A stretch of 64,000 nucleotides of DNA from Caulobacter sp. 73W (GTDB lineage Bacteria > Pseudomonadota > Alphaproteobacteria > Caulobacterales > Caulobacteraceae): assembly GCF_041021955.1 (NCBI RefSeq), contig NZ_CP158375.1, positions 3,943,163 through 4,007,162 on the forward strand, given 5' to 3'. The notes under the pieces were generated by a model that made no database searches, was not told the origin of the DNA, and saw only the letters and a list, made by a program, of their open reading frames with translations. Shown here in pieces: positions 39,170 through 51,584 of the stretch. Position numbers and translations under genes: made by a program. Position 1 is the stretch's first letter. Every line of letters starts with the position of its first letter.

Positions 39170-39871
39170 CTAGTGGTAGCGGCGGATCAGGCCAACCAGC
39201 TTGCCCTGAACCTGAACCTGGTCGGGACCAAAAATGCGGGTCTCGTAGGCCGGGTTGGCGGCTTCAAGAGCGATGGAGGCTCCCTTCTTACGCAGGCGCT
39301 TGAGGGTGGCTTCCTCGCCCATCACCAGGGCCACGACGATCTCACCGGAGGTAGCCGTGTCGCCCCGACGGATGACGACATAGTCGCCGTCCAGGATGCC
39401 GGCGTTGATCATGGAGTTGCCCTGGACTTCCAGGACGTAGTGTTCGCCCGCGCCCAGCATGCTTTCCGGCACGGTCAGGCGGTCACGTTCGTGCTGAATG
39501 GCCTCGATCGGCACGCCGGCGGCGATGCGGCCCAGGACCGGCAGTTCGCGCACGTCGTTGGCGACCATCGGCTCCGGCGGGGCCAGGTGCGGGGTGCCTT
39601 CGATGACCTCGGGGCGGAAGGCGCCGCGGCCCTTGGGCGGGGCGGAGGTGGTGGCCTGCGACGGCAGCTTCACGACCTCGAGCGCGCGGGCCCGGTGCGG
39701 CAGGCGGCGTAGGAAGCCGCGTTCTTCCAGGGCCGTGATCAGGCGATGGATGCCCGACTTCGACGCCAGATCCAGGGCTTCCTTCATCTCATCGAAGGAG
39801 GGCGACACGCCGGTCTCCTTGATGCGCTCATGGATGAACATCAGGAGTTCGTGCTGCTTGCGGGTAAGCAT
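39170..39871 (-). CDS. lexA: LexA repressor
   Basis: SOS repressor and self-cleaving peptidase, 233 residues. The N-terminal winged helix-turn-helix covers about residues 1-65 ([28 protein letters not shown]). The cleavage site Ala-Gly lies in [10 protein letters not shown] near residue 118. The catalytic serine is in [20 protein letters not shown] near residue 155, and the lysine is in [10 protein letters not shown] near residue 193. A longer linker between the domains, typical of alphaproteobacterial LexA, spans about residues 70-105. Its own promoter carries a LexA box, so it is autoregulated. Confidence 0.97.
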   Translation of the reverse strand: MLTRKQHELLMFIHERIKETGVSPSFDEMKEALDLASKSGIHRLITALEERGFLRRLPHRARALEVVKLPSQATTSAPPKGRGAFRPEVIEGTPHLAPPEPMVANDVRELPVLGRIAAGVPIEAIQHERDRLTVPESMLGAGEHYVLEVQGNSMINAGILDGDYVVIRRGDTATSGEIVVALVMGEEATLKRLRKKGASIALEAANPAYETRIFGPDQVQVQGKLVGLIRRYH

Positions 39872-39919
39872 CAGGTCGCCTCACGGGAGCGGCGGAACAA
39901 ACCGCCAACACATGAGGAT

Positions 39920-39948
39920 GTTCTCTAGGCGTTCTTAGTTAGTGTCAA
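39920..39948 (-). promoter_or_regulatory. lexA promoter with SOS box
   Basis: On the minus strand, a TTGACA -35 element (39943-39948) is followed by GAAC-N7-GAAC at 39934-39920 (read on plus as GTTC at 39920-39923, seven bases, GTTC at 39931-39934). The box covers the -10 region, so LexA binding would exclude polymerase. It is the same motif as in the sidA promoter at 13482-13496. Confidence 0.88.
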
Positions 39949-39978
39949 GTTAACAAGAAGAACGGAGCGGCAACGGCT

Positions 39979-40767
39979 CTAGCCCAGGAGCGCCTTGGTC
40001 GCGGCGGTCACATCGCCCTGACGCATCAGGCTTTCGCCGACCAGCATGGCCTTGGCGCCGGCCGCCTCCATGCGGCGGGCGTCGTCGGCGGTGAAGAGGC
40101 CGCTCTCCGTCACCAGCAGCGCGCCCTGCGGAGCCAGGGGGAACAGACGCTCGGTCACGGCCAAATCGACGACGAAGCTTTTCAGATCGCGATTGTTCAC
40201 GCCGACCAGGGTCGAGCCCAGCTTGGCGGCGCGATCCATCTCGGCCTCATCGTGCACCTCGACCAGGGCGTCCATGCCCAGGCGCGCGGCTTCGGACATC
40301 AGTTCGCCGGCCAGGACGTCGTCGATCATCGCCAGGATCACCAGGATGGCGTCGGCCCCCAGGGCGCGCAATTCGGCGACCTGCCAGGGATCGACCAGGA
40401 AATCCTTGCGGATGGCGGGCAGGGCGACGGCGTCCCGCGCGGCGACCAGATAGTCGTCGTCGCCCTGGAAGCTGGGGCCGTCGGTCAGGACGGACAGGCA
40501 GGCCGCGCCGCCGGCCTCATAGGCGCGGGCCAGGGCGGGCGGGTCGAAATCGGCACGGATCAAGCCCTTGGACGGCGAGGCCTTTTTGATCTCGGCGATC
40601 AGGGACAGCCGGCCGGGAGCATGCTTGGCCTCCAAGGCGGCCTTGAAGCCGCGCACGGGCGAGGCGGCCTTGGCGGCGGCGTCCACGTCGGCCTGGGTGC
40701 GAACGGCTTTGCGGCCGGCCACGTCCTCGCGCTTGTAGGCGGCGATCTTGGCGAGGATGTCGGTCAT
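39979..40767 (-). CDS. trpC: Indole-3-glycerol phosphate synthase
   Basis: Closes the indole ring in tryptophan synthesis. The 262-residue TIM barrel has [16 protein letters not shown] near residue 56, [19 protein letters not shown] near residue 88, [12 protein letters not shown] near residue 113 and [11 protein letters not shown] near residue 178. It is not fused to TrpF. It overlaps trpD by one base and is the last gene of the trpG-D-C run; lexA follows after 107 bp with its own promoter. Confidence 0.97.
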   Translation of the reverse strand: MTDILAKIAAYKREDVAGRKAVRTQADVDAAAKAASPVRGFKAALEAKHAPGRLSLIAEIKKASPSKGLIRADFDPPALARAYEAGGAACLSVLTDGPSFQGDDDYLVAARDAVALPAIRKDFLVDPWQVAELRALGADAILVILAMIDDVLAGELMSEAARLGMDALVEVHDEAEMDRAAKLGSTLVGVNNRDLKSFVVDLAVTERLFPLAPQGALLVTESGLFTADDARRMEAAGAKAMLVGESLMRQGDVTAATKALLG

Positions 40768-41777
40768 CAGGCGGTCGCTTCGATAAGGGCGGCCAGGGCG
40801 TTGCGGGCGCGGCCGTCGTCGATGACGTCGGCGGCGCGCTCCACACCCTCGGCCAGGGTTTCAACCTGCTCACCGACCAGGAAGGCGGCGGCGGCGTTGA
40901 GCAGGACGATGTCGCGATAGGCGCCGCGTTTGCCGTCCAGCAGCTCCAGCAGGGCGGCGGCGTTCTGGTCCGGCGTGCCGCCTGTCAGGTCGGCCAGGGC
41001 CGCACGGGGCAGGCCGACGGCTTCGGGCGTGATGGTGAAGTGGCGAACGCGCCCTTCGCTCCACTCGCAGACGACGCTTTCGCCCGTGGTGGTCAGCTCG
41101 TCCATGCCCGAACCGTGGACGGTCCAGGCCCGGGTCGCGCCGAGCGCGCCGAGGACGCGGGCCAGCGGTTCGACCAGGCGCGGGTCATAGACCCCCAGCA
41201 CCTGTCGCTTCGCGCCCGCCGGATTGGCCAGCGGGCCGAGCAGGTTGAAGATGGTGCGGAAGCCAAGCTCCGCCCGGATCGGGGTGACGTGCCGCATCGC
41301 GCCGTGGTGGGCGGGGGCGAACATGAAGCAGATATTGGCCGTCTCCAGCGCCTTGCGCTGCTGGTCGACGCCCGCGTCGATCTTCACGCCCAGCGCGGTC
41401 AGCACATCAGCCGTGCCGGAACGGGAGGAGATGGCGCGGTTGCCGTGCTTGGCGACCTTGAGCCCCCCGCCGGCCGCCACGAAGGCCACGGCGGTGGAGA
41501 CGTTGTAGGTGTGCAGGCCGTCGCCGCCGGTGCCGCAGACGTCGATCACCTCGAACGGATGGTCCAGCATGGTCGCGGCCCGGCGCATGGCGCGGGCGCA
41601 GGCGGCGATCTCGCCGATCGACTCGCCGCGCAGGCGCATGGCGGTCACGGCGGCGGCCACCTGGGCGGCGGTCGGCTCCCCACGCAGGCAGGCGGCGAAA
41701 AAGGTCTCGGCGTCGGTTTCCGAAAGGGTCTGACCGTCCGCCAGCTTGGCCAGCAGCGGCTTGAAGGCGTCAGACAT
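40767..41777 (-). CDS. trpD: Anthranilate phosphoribosyltransferase
   Basis: Adds phosphoribosyl from PRPP to anthranilate. The 336 residues show the glycine-rich PRPP site [26 protein letters not shown] near residue 79, [21 protein letters not shown] near residue 106 and the [12 protein letters not shown] anthranilate loop near residue 222. It overlaps trpG by 8 bases and trpC by one base, so the three genes are translationally coupled. Confidence 0.97.
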   Translation of the reverse strand: MSDAFKPLLAKLADGQTLSETDAETFFAACLRGEPTAAQVAAAVTAMRLRGESIGEIAACARAMRRAATMLDHPFEVIDVCGTGGDGLHTYNVSTAVAFVAAGGGLKVAKHGNRAISSRSGTADVLTALGVKIDAGVDQQRKALETANICFMFAPAHHGAMRHVTPIRAELGFRTIFNLLGPLANPAGAKRQVLGVYDPRLVEPLARVLGALGATRAWTVHGSGMDELTTTGESVVCEWSEGRVRHFTITPEAVGLPRAALADLTGGTPDQNAAALLELLDGKRGAYRDIVLLNAAAAFLVGEQVETLAEGVERAADVIDDGRARNALAALIEATA

Positions 41778-42366
41778 AGGTGGTCGGGTTCCGGTTGACG
41801 CCCGCCAGGTCGAGGAAGTTGGCCAGCAGCTGATGGCCGCCTTCGGTGGCGATGGATTCGGGGTGGAACTGCACGCCGTGGACCGGGCAAGTCTTATGCT
41901 GCACGCCCATGATCTCGCCGTCTTCGGTCCAGGCCGTGACCTCCAGCTCGTCTGGCAGGGTCGCCTTGTCGATGGCCAGGCTGTGGTAGCGGGTGGCCGT
42001 GAAGCCGTCCGGCAGGTTCTTGAACAAGCCCTTGTCGGTGTGGCGGATCTGGCTCGTCTTGCCGTGCATGATCGACTTGGCGCGGATCACGTCGCCGCCG
42101 TAGGCCTCACCGATGGCTTGGTGGCCCAGGCAGACGCCCAGGATCGGCATGTCTTCCGGCGCGGCGCGTAGAATCGGCAGGCAGATGCCCGCCTGGGCCG
42201 GAGCCTTCGGGCCGGGCGACAGCAGGATGGCCGACGGTTTCAGCGCCAGCGCTTCCTGCACCGTCAGGGCGTCATTGCGATGCACGACCGTCTGCGCCCC
42301 AAGCTCGTTCAGATAGTGGACGAGGTTGTAGGTGAAGCTGTCATAGTTATCGATGACGAGGATCAT
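41770..42366 (-). CDS. trpG: Anthranilate synthase glutamine amidotransferase component
   Basis: Class I glutamine amidotransferase supplying ammonia to TrpE. The 198 residues contain the start [17 protein letters not shown], the LLSPGPKAP oxyanion segment near residue 50, the nucleophilic cysteine in [16 protein letters not shown] near residue 78 and the His-Glu pair in [15 protein letters not shown] near residue 170. It starts the trpG-D-C run. The 83-bp region upstream is divergent from a small membrane-protein gene. The role could be shared with folate synthesis (PabA). Confidence 0.96.
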   Translation of the reverse strand: MILVIDNYDSFTYNLVHYLNELGAQTVVHRNDALTVQEALALKPSAILLSPGPKAPAQAGICLPILRAAPEDMPILGVCLGHQAIGEAYGGDVIRAKSIMHGKTSQIRHTDKGLFKNLPDGFTATRYHSLAIDKATLPDELEVTAWTEDGEIMGVQHKTCPVHGVQFHPESIATEGGHQLLANFLDLAGVNRNPTTYV

Positions 42367-42449
42367 GCGGAACGCCTTTCACTCGGGGTGCATGTAGTCC
42401 TTCACAGGGCTTCTCGCCAAGCTTTTGCGACTCGCGCATCCTTAACGTC

Positions 42450-42689
42450 ATGTCCGTTCGACAACCCGCGATAGACCCAGCCGCAATGGCTTACGCGCGT
42501 GGCTTGCTGAAGCCGCCGATCAAGCGCGAAAGCGTCTTGCCGGCGCTGGCCGCCGCGGCCTTCGCCGCGCTGTGCGCCCTGGCCTTCGTCGTGGCGATGG
42601 TGCTGGCGCCGCCGGTGATCAAGGAACCGCTGCCCAAGGACACCCTGGCCAACGACGCCTCGCCCGTGGACCCGGAAAAGCCGCTCTAG
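42450..42689 (+). CDS. Small single-span membrane protein of unknown function
   Basis: 79 codons encoding a basic N-terminus (about 30 residues), one strong hydrophobic helix at about residues 30-52 (ALAAAAFAALCALAFVVAMV) and a proline-rich acidic tail. I do not recognise a family. It is on the opposite strand to the trp genes, divergent from trpG and overlapping the end of trpE by 4 bases. The ribosome site is weak; an in-frame ATG at 42486 is another possible start. Codon use resembles the neighbours. Confidence 0.6.
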   Translation: MSVRQPAIDPAAMAYARGLLKPPIKRESVLPALAAAAFAALCALAFVVAMVLAPPVIKEPLPKDTLANDASPVDPEKPL

Positions 42690-44221
42690 GCGAAGCGCCA
42701 GGCTTCCTCGGCGGCTCGCTTGAGGGCCCGGGACTTGTTGAGGGTCTCGTCGTATTCGGCGTCCGGATCGCTGTCGGCCACCACCCCGCCGCCCGCCTGG
42801 ACGTAGAGCTTGCCGTCCTTCACCAGACCGGTGCGCAGGACGATGCAGGTGTCCACCGAACCGTCGGAGCCGAAATAACCCACGGCCCCGGCATAGCCGA
42901 CGCCGCGCTTTTCGATCTCTAGCTCGTCGATGATCTCCATGGCCCGCACCTTGGGCGCGCCGGAGACCGTGCCGGCGGGCAGGGCGGCCATCAGCACGTC
43001 GACCGGATCCAGGCCTTCGGGGGCGTCGCCCTCGACGTTGGAGACGATGTGCATGACGTGGCTGTAGCGTTCGATGACGAAGCTCTGGGTCACGCGGACC
43101 GACATGCCCTTCGACGGCGCGTCAGCGGTGTTGGAGCCGTCGTCGCGCAGCATGGCCACGCGGCCCACGTCGTTGCGGCCCAGATCGAGCAGCATCAGGT
43201 GCTCCGACCGTTCCTTGGGATCGGCCAGCAGTTCCTGCTCCAGGGCCAGGTCTTCTTCCGGCGTCTTGCCGCGCGGACGGGTTCCGGCGATGGGGCGGAT
43301 GGTGATCTTGCCGTCGCGCAGGCGGACCATGACCTCAGGGCTCGACCCGGCCATCTGGAAGTCGCCGAAGTTCAGGAAGAACATGAAGGGCGACGGATTG
43401 GTCCGGCGCAGCGAGCGGTAGAGCGCCAGCGGCTCCAGTTCGAACGGCGCGCTGAAGCGGTGGCTGGGCACGACCTGGAAGATGTCGCCGGCCCCGATAT
43501 ACGCCTTGGCCTTCTCGACCACGGTCGCATAGTCGCTGCGGCTCACCTTCGTCTCGAAGGCGGGCTGTTCGCGCGGCGCGTGAGGCGCGGTGCGGGCCAG
43601 GGGCTCGCGCAGATCGTCCATGACGGCCTGCAGGCGAGCCAGGGCGGCGTCATACGCGGTTTGGGCCGAGGCGTCGCCGGAGCGGACGCTCGTCACGAGG
43701 ACGATTTCCTGGGCGATGGCGTCGAACACCGCGACGATCGACGGGCGGGTCATGATCCCGTCCGGCAGGCCCAGGCTGTCGGGATTGATGTCCGGCAGAT
43801 GCTCGGCCAGACGCACCATGTCGTAACCGACAGCCCCGAACAGGCCGGCGGCCATCGGCGGCAGGCCGGCGGGCAGGGGGATGCGGTTGGCGGCGACCAG
43901 ATCGCGCAGGCTTTCCAGCGCGCCGGCGGCCAGGGGCGTGAAGGCGCCGGAGGCGACCGCTTCCGGGCTCTCGGCGATCTCAGCCTTGTCGCCGTGGCAG
44001 CGCCAGACGAGGTCGGGGTTCATCGCCACGATCGAATAGCGGTCGCGGTGCTTGCCCCCCTCGACGGACTCAAAAAGGAAGGCGTAGGGCCGGCCGCCCG
44101 CGATCTTCATATAGGCGGAGACCGGGGTCTCCAGGTCGTCGATCAGACGCGTCCAGACGACTTGAGGTCTGCCGGCGTCATAAGCCTCGGCGAAGGGGCT
44201 GAACGCCGGCTCGAAACTCAT
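42686..44221 (-). CDS. trpE: Anthranilate synthase component I
   Basis: Converts chorismate to anthranilate with ammonia from TrpG. The 511-residue protein has the N-terminal regulatory domain, then the chorismate-binding domain with IRPIAGTRPRGKTPEEDLALEQELL near residue 300, LMLLDLGRNDVGRVA near residue 335, GAPKVRAMEIIDELE near residue 415 and GYFGSDGSVDTCIVLRT near residue 440. The start overlaps the stop of the foldase gene (ATGA). It is separated from trpG by the small opposite-strand gene. Confidence 0.96.
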   Translation of the reverse strand: MSFEPAFSPFAEAYDAGRPQVVWTRLIDDLETPVSAYMKIAGGRPYAFLFESVEGGKHRDRYSIVAMNPDLVWRCHGDKAEIAESPEAVASGAFTPLAAGALESLRDLVAANRIPLPAGLPPMAAGLFGAVGYDMVRLAEHLPDINPDSLGLPDGIMTRPSIVAVFDAIAQEIVLVTSVRSGDASAQTAYDAALARLQAVMDDLREPLARTAPHAPREQPAFETKVSRSDYATVVEKAKAYIGAGDIFQVVPSHRFSAPFELEPLALYRSLRRTNPSPFMFFLNFGDFQMAGSSPEVMVRLRDGKITIRPIAGTRPRGKTPEEDLALEQELLADPKERSEHLMLLDLGRNDVGRVAMLRDDGSNTADAPSKGMSVRVTQSFVIERYSHVMHIVSNVEGDAPEGLDPVDVLMAALPAGTVSGAPKVRAMEIIDELEIEKRGVGYAGAVGYFGSDGSVDTCIVLRTGLVKDGKLYVQAGGGVVADSDPDAEYDETLNKSRALKRAAEEAWRFA

Positions 44222-46155
44222 TTCGCCTTCTCCGGAGCGGTCTTGGCGTCCGCCGGGGCCTTCTTGGCGATCTCGGGGTCGACGCCGATGGCGGCGCGGG
44301 CGCGGTCGAGGCTGGTGGTGACCTTCACCGCCTTGCGGGCATAGGCGGCGGTCGCCTGACCCAGGTCCTGGAAGATGCCGTAGGTCATCTGACGGCGCAT
44401 GCCCTCGGCGGCCTGGGCCATCTGGGCCTGATCGCCGCCGCGGACGTTCTCGACCTTGGCGACCGAGAAGGCGAACTGACTCGACTGAGCCGTGAACACC
44501 GAGCCCGGCTTCTGAGCGAAGGCCTCGCCCAGGATCTGGGGGCTTAAGGTCTGGTTCTGCTGAGCGGTCAGGCGCGACAGGCCGGCGGCGCGCTTGATCG
44601 GGGCGCCGGCGGATGCGGCGACCGCCTCGAGGTTTTCGCCTTTGCGGACCCGTTCGGCCAGGGCGTCGGCGCGGGCGCGCATTCGGTCGGCGGTGCGCTG
44701 CATGATGATGATGCGCGACAGCTGCTCCTTCACCTCGGCCAGCGGCGGCAGGGCGGGCGGGACGACCTGGTCGACGCGGACGGCGAAGTACTCGCCGTTG
44801 CCAAGCTCGGTCACGTCGCTTTCGCCGCCAGCGGGCAGCTCGAAGGCGGCCTTCATCAGGGCGGGCGGCAGCTGGATGGGCTGGCCCTGGGCGGTCATGC
44901 CCTGGGCGCTGATTTGCGGGGTGGTCAGGATCTGGGCGTTAGCCTTGGCCGCGGCCTCGGTCAGGCTCGCGCCGCCGGCGTGGGCCTCGTCGTAGGTCTG
45001 GGTCTGGGCGTAGACCTTTTCGTTGGCCGCCTCGACGCGAAGCTCCTGCTCGATGGCTGGGCGCAGCTCTTCAAGCGTGGCCTGACGACCGGGGGCGACG
45101 CTGACCACCTTGATCACCGCGACGCCGAGGTCGCCGGTGATCGGGTTGCTGACTTCGCCGGCCTGCAGAGCGAACGCGGCGTCGGCGACCTTGCGGTCCG
45201 GAATGGCGGTCTTCGGTTTGGCGCTGATGGTCACCAGCTCGCGGCCGACGGACTTGGCGACGGCGGCCGGATCCTCGCCCTTGCGCAGGCGATCGGCCAC
45301 GGCGGCCCCCGTCTTGGCGTCGGCGACCGGAATCTGCAGGACGGTGCGGGTTTCGGGGGTGGAGAGGCTGTCCTTGCGGAAGTCGAACTTCTTCTGGACC
45401 TCGGCCGGATCGATGGTCACGCCGCCCGCGAAGGCCTGGGGCGTGAAGCGCACGATCTTCAGGACGCGGAACTCGGGACGCGTCAGGCGCGAGGCGTTTT
45501 CCTTCATGAACGCCTGGATTTCGGCGTCGGTCGGAGCCGGCGGCTCGCCAACGCTGGCGGCGGTGACCTCGAAATAGGCGACGTCGCGCTGTTCCAGCAT
45601 GAAGGCGGCCTGCAGGGCGCCGTAGATGCGCGGGGCGCGCAGGCCGCTGGCCAGGCCGGCCGACAGGTGGCTCTGGGCGATGTCGTCCCGCAGCAGGCCC
45701 TCATAGATGGCCGGGGTCAGGTTATTTTCGGCCAGGCGCTGCTGATAGATGGCGGGGTCGAACGCGCCGCTGACCGGATTGAACAGGGCCGGGCTCTTGC
45801 GCAGCTCCTCGGCGATCAGCTTGTCGGACGGGTTGACGCCGATCTTGGTGATCAGCGCGGCCATGGCTTCGCGCGTCGCCATTTCTTCCAGCATGCGCTT
45901 GTCGAAGCCGCGCTCGACGACGACTTCCAGCGGCAGTTCCTGGCCGCTCTGCTGCTGGGCTTGCTGGCGCCAGTTGTCGAACATGCGCTTGAACTCGGGA
46001 CCGGAGACCTCGCGGCCGCCCGCCTTGATCACCCACGCGCCGACGCGGTTGGTGAACACGTCGCTGATGCCGAAGATGGCGAAGCTGACGATCAGGAGGC
46101 CCATGAGGACCATGGCGACCCAGGATTTCGCGAACTTGCGAGTGGCGGCGAGCAT
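44218..46155 (-). CDS. PpiD/SurA-type membrane-anchored peptidyl-prolyl isomerase
   Basis: A 645-residue periplasmic folding factor. A short cytoplasmic start is followed by one transmembrane helix (about residues 13-33, AMVLMGLLIVSFAIFGISDVFTN). A SurA_N/PpiD chaperone region follows to about residue 200, then a parvulin-like segment at about residues 245-370 (LSTPETRTVLQIPVADAKTGAAVADRLRKGEDPAAVAKSVG in shortened form) and a helical C-terminus. The parvulin domain looks divergent, so it may be a chaperone with low isomerase activity. It lies directly before trpE in the same transcript. Confidence 0.87.
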   Translation of the reverse strand: MLAATRKFAKSWVAMVLMGLLIVSFAIFGISDVFTNRVGAWVIKAGGREVSGPEFKRMFDNWRQQAQQQSGQELPLEVVVERGFDKRMLEEMATREAMAALITKIGVNPSDKLIAEELRKSPALFNPVSGAFDPAIYQQRLAENNLTPAIYEGLLRDDIAQSHLSAGLASGLRAPRIYGALQAAFMLEQRDVAYFEVTAASVGEPPAPTDAEIQAFMKENASRLTRPEFRVLKIVRFTPQAFAGGVTIDPAEVQKKFDFRKDSLSTPETRTVLQIPVADAKTGAAVADRLRKGEDPAAVAKSVGRELVTISAKPKTAIPDRKVADAAFALQAGEVSNPITGDLGVAVIKVVSVAPGRQATLEELRPAIEQELRVEAANEKVYAQTQTYDEAHAGGASLTEAAAKANAQILTTPQISAQGMTAQGQPIQLPPALMKAAFELPAGGESDVTELGNGEYFAVRVDQVVPPALPPLAEVKEQLSRIIIMQRTADRMRARADALAERVRKGENLEAVAASAGAPIKRAAGLSRLTAQQNQTLSPQILGEAFAQKPGSVFTAQSSQFAFSVAKVENVRGGDQAQMAQAAEGMRRQMTYGIFQDLGQATAAYARKAVKVTTSLDRARAAIGVDPEIAKKAPADAKTAPEKAK

Positions 46156-46304
46156 CGAAGACCTTCCTGACTGGTCGCGCGAAATGGGCGCGTAGAGCTT
46201 GGCGCGCGGATCAGCGCGAGCAGGCGGTATAGTAGAGGCGCTAAGCCGCCCGCAAGCGTGCAGAGGGTTGACTTACCCTACCGTGACGATGCTCACAGGC
46301 GGCT

Positions 46305-47066
46305 ATGAGCAAATTGACGACCATCCGCCCGCTGATCGCCGGCAACTGGAAGATGAACGGCCTGGCCGCCGCCCTCGATGAGGCGCGCGCCGTGGCCGCT
46401 GGCGTGGACAGCAATCCGCCTGCCGCGCGCGTGGCGATTTTCCCGCCTGACACGCTGGTTCACCGCATGGCCGAGACCCTGGCGGGGCAGGCCGTCGTCG
46501 TTGGCGGACAGGACTGCCGCGCCGAGGTTTCCGGCGCCTATACCGGCGATACCTCGGCCGAGATGCTGGCCGACGCCGGCGCGGCCATGGTCATCCTGGG
46601 CCATTCGGAGCGGCGAGCGGGCTACGGCGAGACCGACACCTTGATCCGCTCCAAGACCGAAGCCGCTCTGCGCGCCGGCCTGGAGCCGATCGTCTGCATC
46701 GGCGAAAGCCTGGAGCAACGGGACGCCGGTCAGGCGATCGCGGTCATCACCGGCCAACTGCGCGCCTCCCTTCCGGTCGAGGCGCTGAAGAGCGAGGCGT
46801 TTTCGGTGGCCTATGAGCCGGTCTGGGCTATCGGCACCGGCCGCACCCCGACCATGGACGACATCCAGGCGGCGCATGAGGCCTTGCGCGCGGTGCTGAT
46901 CGAACTGTTCGGCGAGCGTGGCGCGAGCGTGCACATTCTCTATGGCGGCTCGGTGAACCCCAAGAACGCCGCCGATATCCTGTCCCAGAAGGAAGTGGGC
47001 GGGGTGCTGGTGGGCGGCGCCTCCCTGAAGGCGGCCGACTTCCTGGCGATCGCCGCGGCGGCCTGA
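46305..47066 (+). CDS. tpiA: Triosephosphate isomerase
   Basis: Interconverts dihydroxyacetone phosphate and glyceraldehyde 3-phosphate. The 253-residue barrel has the substrate lysine in AGNWKMNG near residue 13, the electrophilic histidine in ILGHSERR near residue 97, the catalytic glutamate in AYEPVWAIGTG near residue 168 and the phosphate loop LYGGSVNPKNA near residue 212. A possible -35 TTGACT lies upstream at about 46268. It is divergent from the foldase-trpE transcript. Confidence 0.97.
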   Translation: MSKLTTIRPLIAGNWKMNGLAAALDEARAVAAGVDSNPPAARVAIFPPDTLVHRMAETLAGQAVVVGGQDCRAEVSGAYTGDTSAEMLADAGAAMVILGHSERRAGYGETDTLIRSKTEAALRAGLEPIVCIGESLEQRDAGQAIAVITGQLRASLPVEALKSEAFSVAYEPVWAIGTGRTPTMDDIQAAHEALRAVLIELFGERGASVHILYGGSVNPKNAADILSQKEVGGVLVGGASLKAADFLAIAAAA

Positions 47067-47138
47067 AACCTCACTCGGGACTTGGCGACGGCTTAATGCG
47101 TCCCCAAGTCTGGCGCGGCGGCCTCTCCGGTGCTAGGA

Positions 47139-47168
47139 GGGCCGCTTCGTTTCGCGCGGCCCGTTTTT
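47139..47168 (+). terminator. Terminator-like hairpin between tpiA and secG
   Basis: GGGCCGC (47139-47145), a 10-base loop and GCGGCCC (47156-47162) are followed by GTTTTT. It lies 73 bp after tpiA and 29 bp before the secG start, so secG probably depends on partial read-through or a start site within the hairpin. Confidence 0.65.
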
Positions 47169-47196
47169 CGCCGCCCAGACACAAGAAATAAGCGAC

Positions 47197-47649
47197 ATGC
47201 TGACCGGCATTCTTCTGACCGCCAACATCATCGTGTGCCTGGCCCTGATCGGGGTCGTGCTCCTGCAGCGTTCCGAAGGCGGCGCGCTGGGTATGGGCGG
47301 CGGCCCGACCGGCTTCATGTCGGCGCGCGGGGCGGGCGACCTGCTCACCCGCATCACCTGGATCCTGTTCACGATCTTCGTCCTGCTCAGCTTCGGTCTG
47401 ACCCTGCTGTCGGGCCGTGAGCGCGCCAGCCAGTCGATCGTCGACCGCCTCAAGATCGACCGCATCGATCCGAACGCCATGAAGCAGGGCCCGGCCACCC
47501 CGGCTCCGGGTTCGGTTCCGCCGCCGGTCCAGGCGCCGACTCCGCAGATGAACCAGTTCGATTCCCAACTCCTGCCGTCGACCCCGTCGGCCGCCGCCCC
47601 GGCTCCGGCCCAGGTCCCGGCGCCCGGGTCCGCGCCGACCCCGCAATGA
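47197..47649 (+). CDS. secG: Preprotein translocase subunit SecG
   Basis: Membrane subunit of the SecYEG translocon. The 150-residue protein has two transmembrane helices (about residues 2-22 and 53-73) with the conserved loop VVLLQRSEGGALGMGGG between them. The long C-terminal tail, about residues 100-150, is rich in Pro and Ala, a common alphaproteobacterial extension. The tpiA-secG order is frequent in bacteria. Confidence 0.94.
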   Translation: MLTGILLTANIIVCLALIGVVLLQRSEGGALGMGGGPTGFMSARGAGDLLTRITWILFTIFVLLSFGLTLLSGRERASQSIVDRLKIDRIDPNAMKQGPATPAPGSVPPPVQAPTPQMNQFDSQLLPSTPSAAAPAPAQVPAPGSAPTPQ

Positions 47650-47680
47650 CGACCTCTCTACAAATGCTGTTGATGAACAC

Positions 47681-47703
47681 CGGGCCGCGAGTTTCGCGGC
47701 CCG
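47681..47703 (+). terminator. Hairpin between secG and pyrG
   Basis: CGGGCCGCG (47681-47689), a 5-base loop and CGCGGCCCG (47695-47703) form a perfect 9-bp stem, without a following T-run. It lies 23 bp before the pyrG ATG. It may be a weak terminator or a leader element of pyrG. Confidence 0.4.
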
Positions 47704-47720
47704 AATCACGAGTACTCTGA

Positions 47721-49380
<1,660 letters not shown>

Positions 49381-49507
49381 GGCGGCTTGGACCGATCATC
49401 GCGCCGGGTCTTGAACTTGCGCGATGATTCGGGCATAAGCCCCGCCTCATGTGGCGGCCCACCCGGCCGCCGCTTCCGTTTTCACGCTCAGCGAGCAGAG
49501 TCCTTCG

Positions 49508-49690
49508 ATGGCCGTTCCTAAACGAAAAACCTCCCCGTCGCGCCGGAACATGCGCCGTTCGCACCACGCCCTGGGCGCCAACTCCTTCATCGAGGACAAG
49601 GACTCGGGTGAACTGCGTCGTCCGCACCACGTCGATCTGAAGACCGGCCTGTACAACGGCAAGCAGATCCTGACGCCGAACGAAGACTAA
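49508..49690 (+). CDS. rpmF: 50S ribosomal protein L32
   Basis: A 60-residue basic ribosomal protein. [20 protein letters not shown] at the N-terminus is the L32 signature, and the C-terminal part with [15 protein letters not shown] matches alphaproteobacterial L32, which lacks zinc-binding cysteines. I take the ATG at 49508, which gives the standard MAVPK start, over a longer in-frame ATG at 49451. A terminator hairpin follows its stop. Confidence 0.96.
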   Translation: MAVPKRKTSPSRRNMRRSHHALGANSFIEDKDSGELRRPHHVDLKTGLYNGKQILTPNED

Positions 49691-49718
49691 GTCTTCGCCG
49701 ACGCACAGCGTTTCGAAG

Positions 49719-49748
49719 CGCCGCTCGCCGCAAGGTGGGCGGCGTTTT
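49719..49748 (+). terminator. Intrinsic terminator of rpmF
   Basis: CGCCGCTCGCC (49719-49729), loop GCAA, and GGTGGGCGGCG (49734-49744) pair over 11 positions including two G-T pairs, followed by TTTT. It is 28 bp after the rpmF stop. In the remaining gap before eno, a TTGACGG at 49813-49819 resembles a Caulobacter -35, but no matching -10 is seen at normal spacing. Confidence 0.8.
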
Positions 49749-49851
49749 GCATTTGGGCGCGGTTTCGACCGAAGGCTCCGTTGCGGATGGCGTCTCGCTT
49801 ATCTCTGATCAGTTGACGGTCGGGTTTGCGAAATCGGCGGGGTGAGGCTAA

Positions 49852-51168
<1,317 letters not shown>

Positions 51169-51221
51169 TCAGGCGTTAAGCACGATGAGCGACATGTCGG
51201 TCCATCCCTTTGGGAATCGGC

Positions 51222-51518
51222 ATGTTCGCGCGTCTGCAGCCCTATCTAACCACCGCCATCCTGGCGTTCCTGATCTTCTACTTCGCATTTCATGCGCTGA
51301 CGGGGGATCGTGGGTTGCTGTCATCGTCGCAACGCAACGCGACGCTGCAGGTCCGACAGAAGGAACTGAAGCGCATCCGCGCCGAAAGGATGGACCTGGA
51401 GGCCAGGGCTCGTCTATTACGCGACGGAAGCCTGTCGGCGGACCTTTTGGAAGAACGCGCACGCGTTCTTCTTGGGTTTGGCGACCCCAGGGATTATGTG
51501 ATCCGCAAGAAACCCTGA
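51222..51518 (+). CDS. ftsB: FtsB/DivIC-family septum formation protein
   Basis: A 98-residue bitopic membrane protein: one transmembrane helix at about residues 8-27, then a periplasmic coiled coil at about residues 38-75 (RNATLQVRQKELKRIRAERMDLE) and a short C-terminal domain ending RDYVIRK. This is the architecture of FtsB, which with FtsL and FtsQ activates FtsWI for septal peptidoglycan synthesis. An in-frame TTG 12 bases upstream could be an alternative start. It lies between eno and pdhA. Confidence 0.87.
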   Translation: MFARLQPYLTTAILAFLIFYFAFHALTGDRGLLSSSQRNATLQVRQKELKRIRAERMDLEARARLLRDGSLSADLLEERARVLLGFGDPRDYVIRKKP

Positions 51519-51584
51519 GGCGGGACTTAACGTCCTCGTTTCGTGGGACGGAGACCGCAATGCAAACGGTCCAGGGAGACATTC

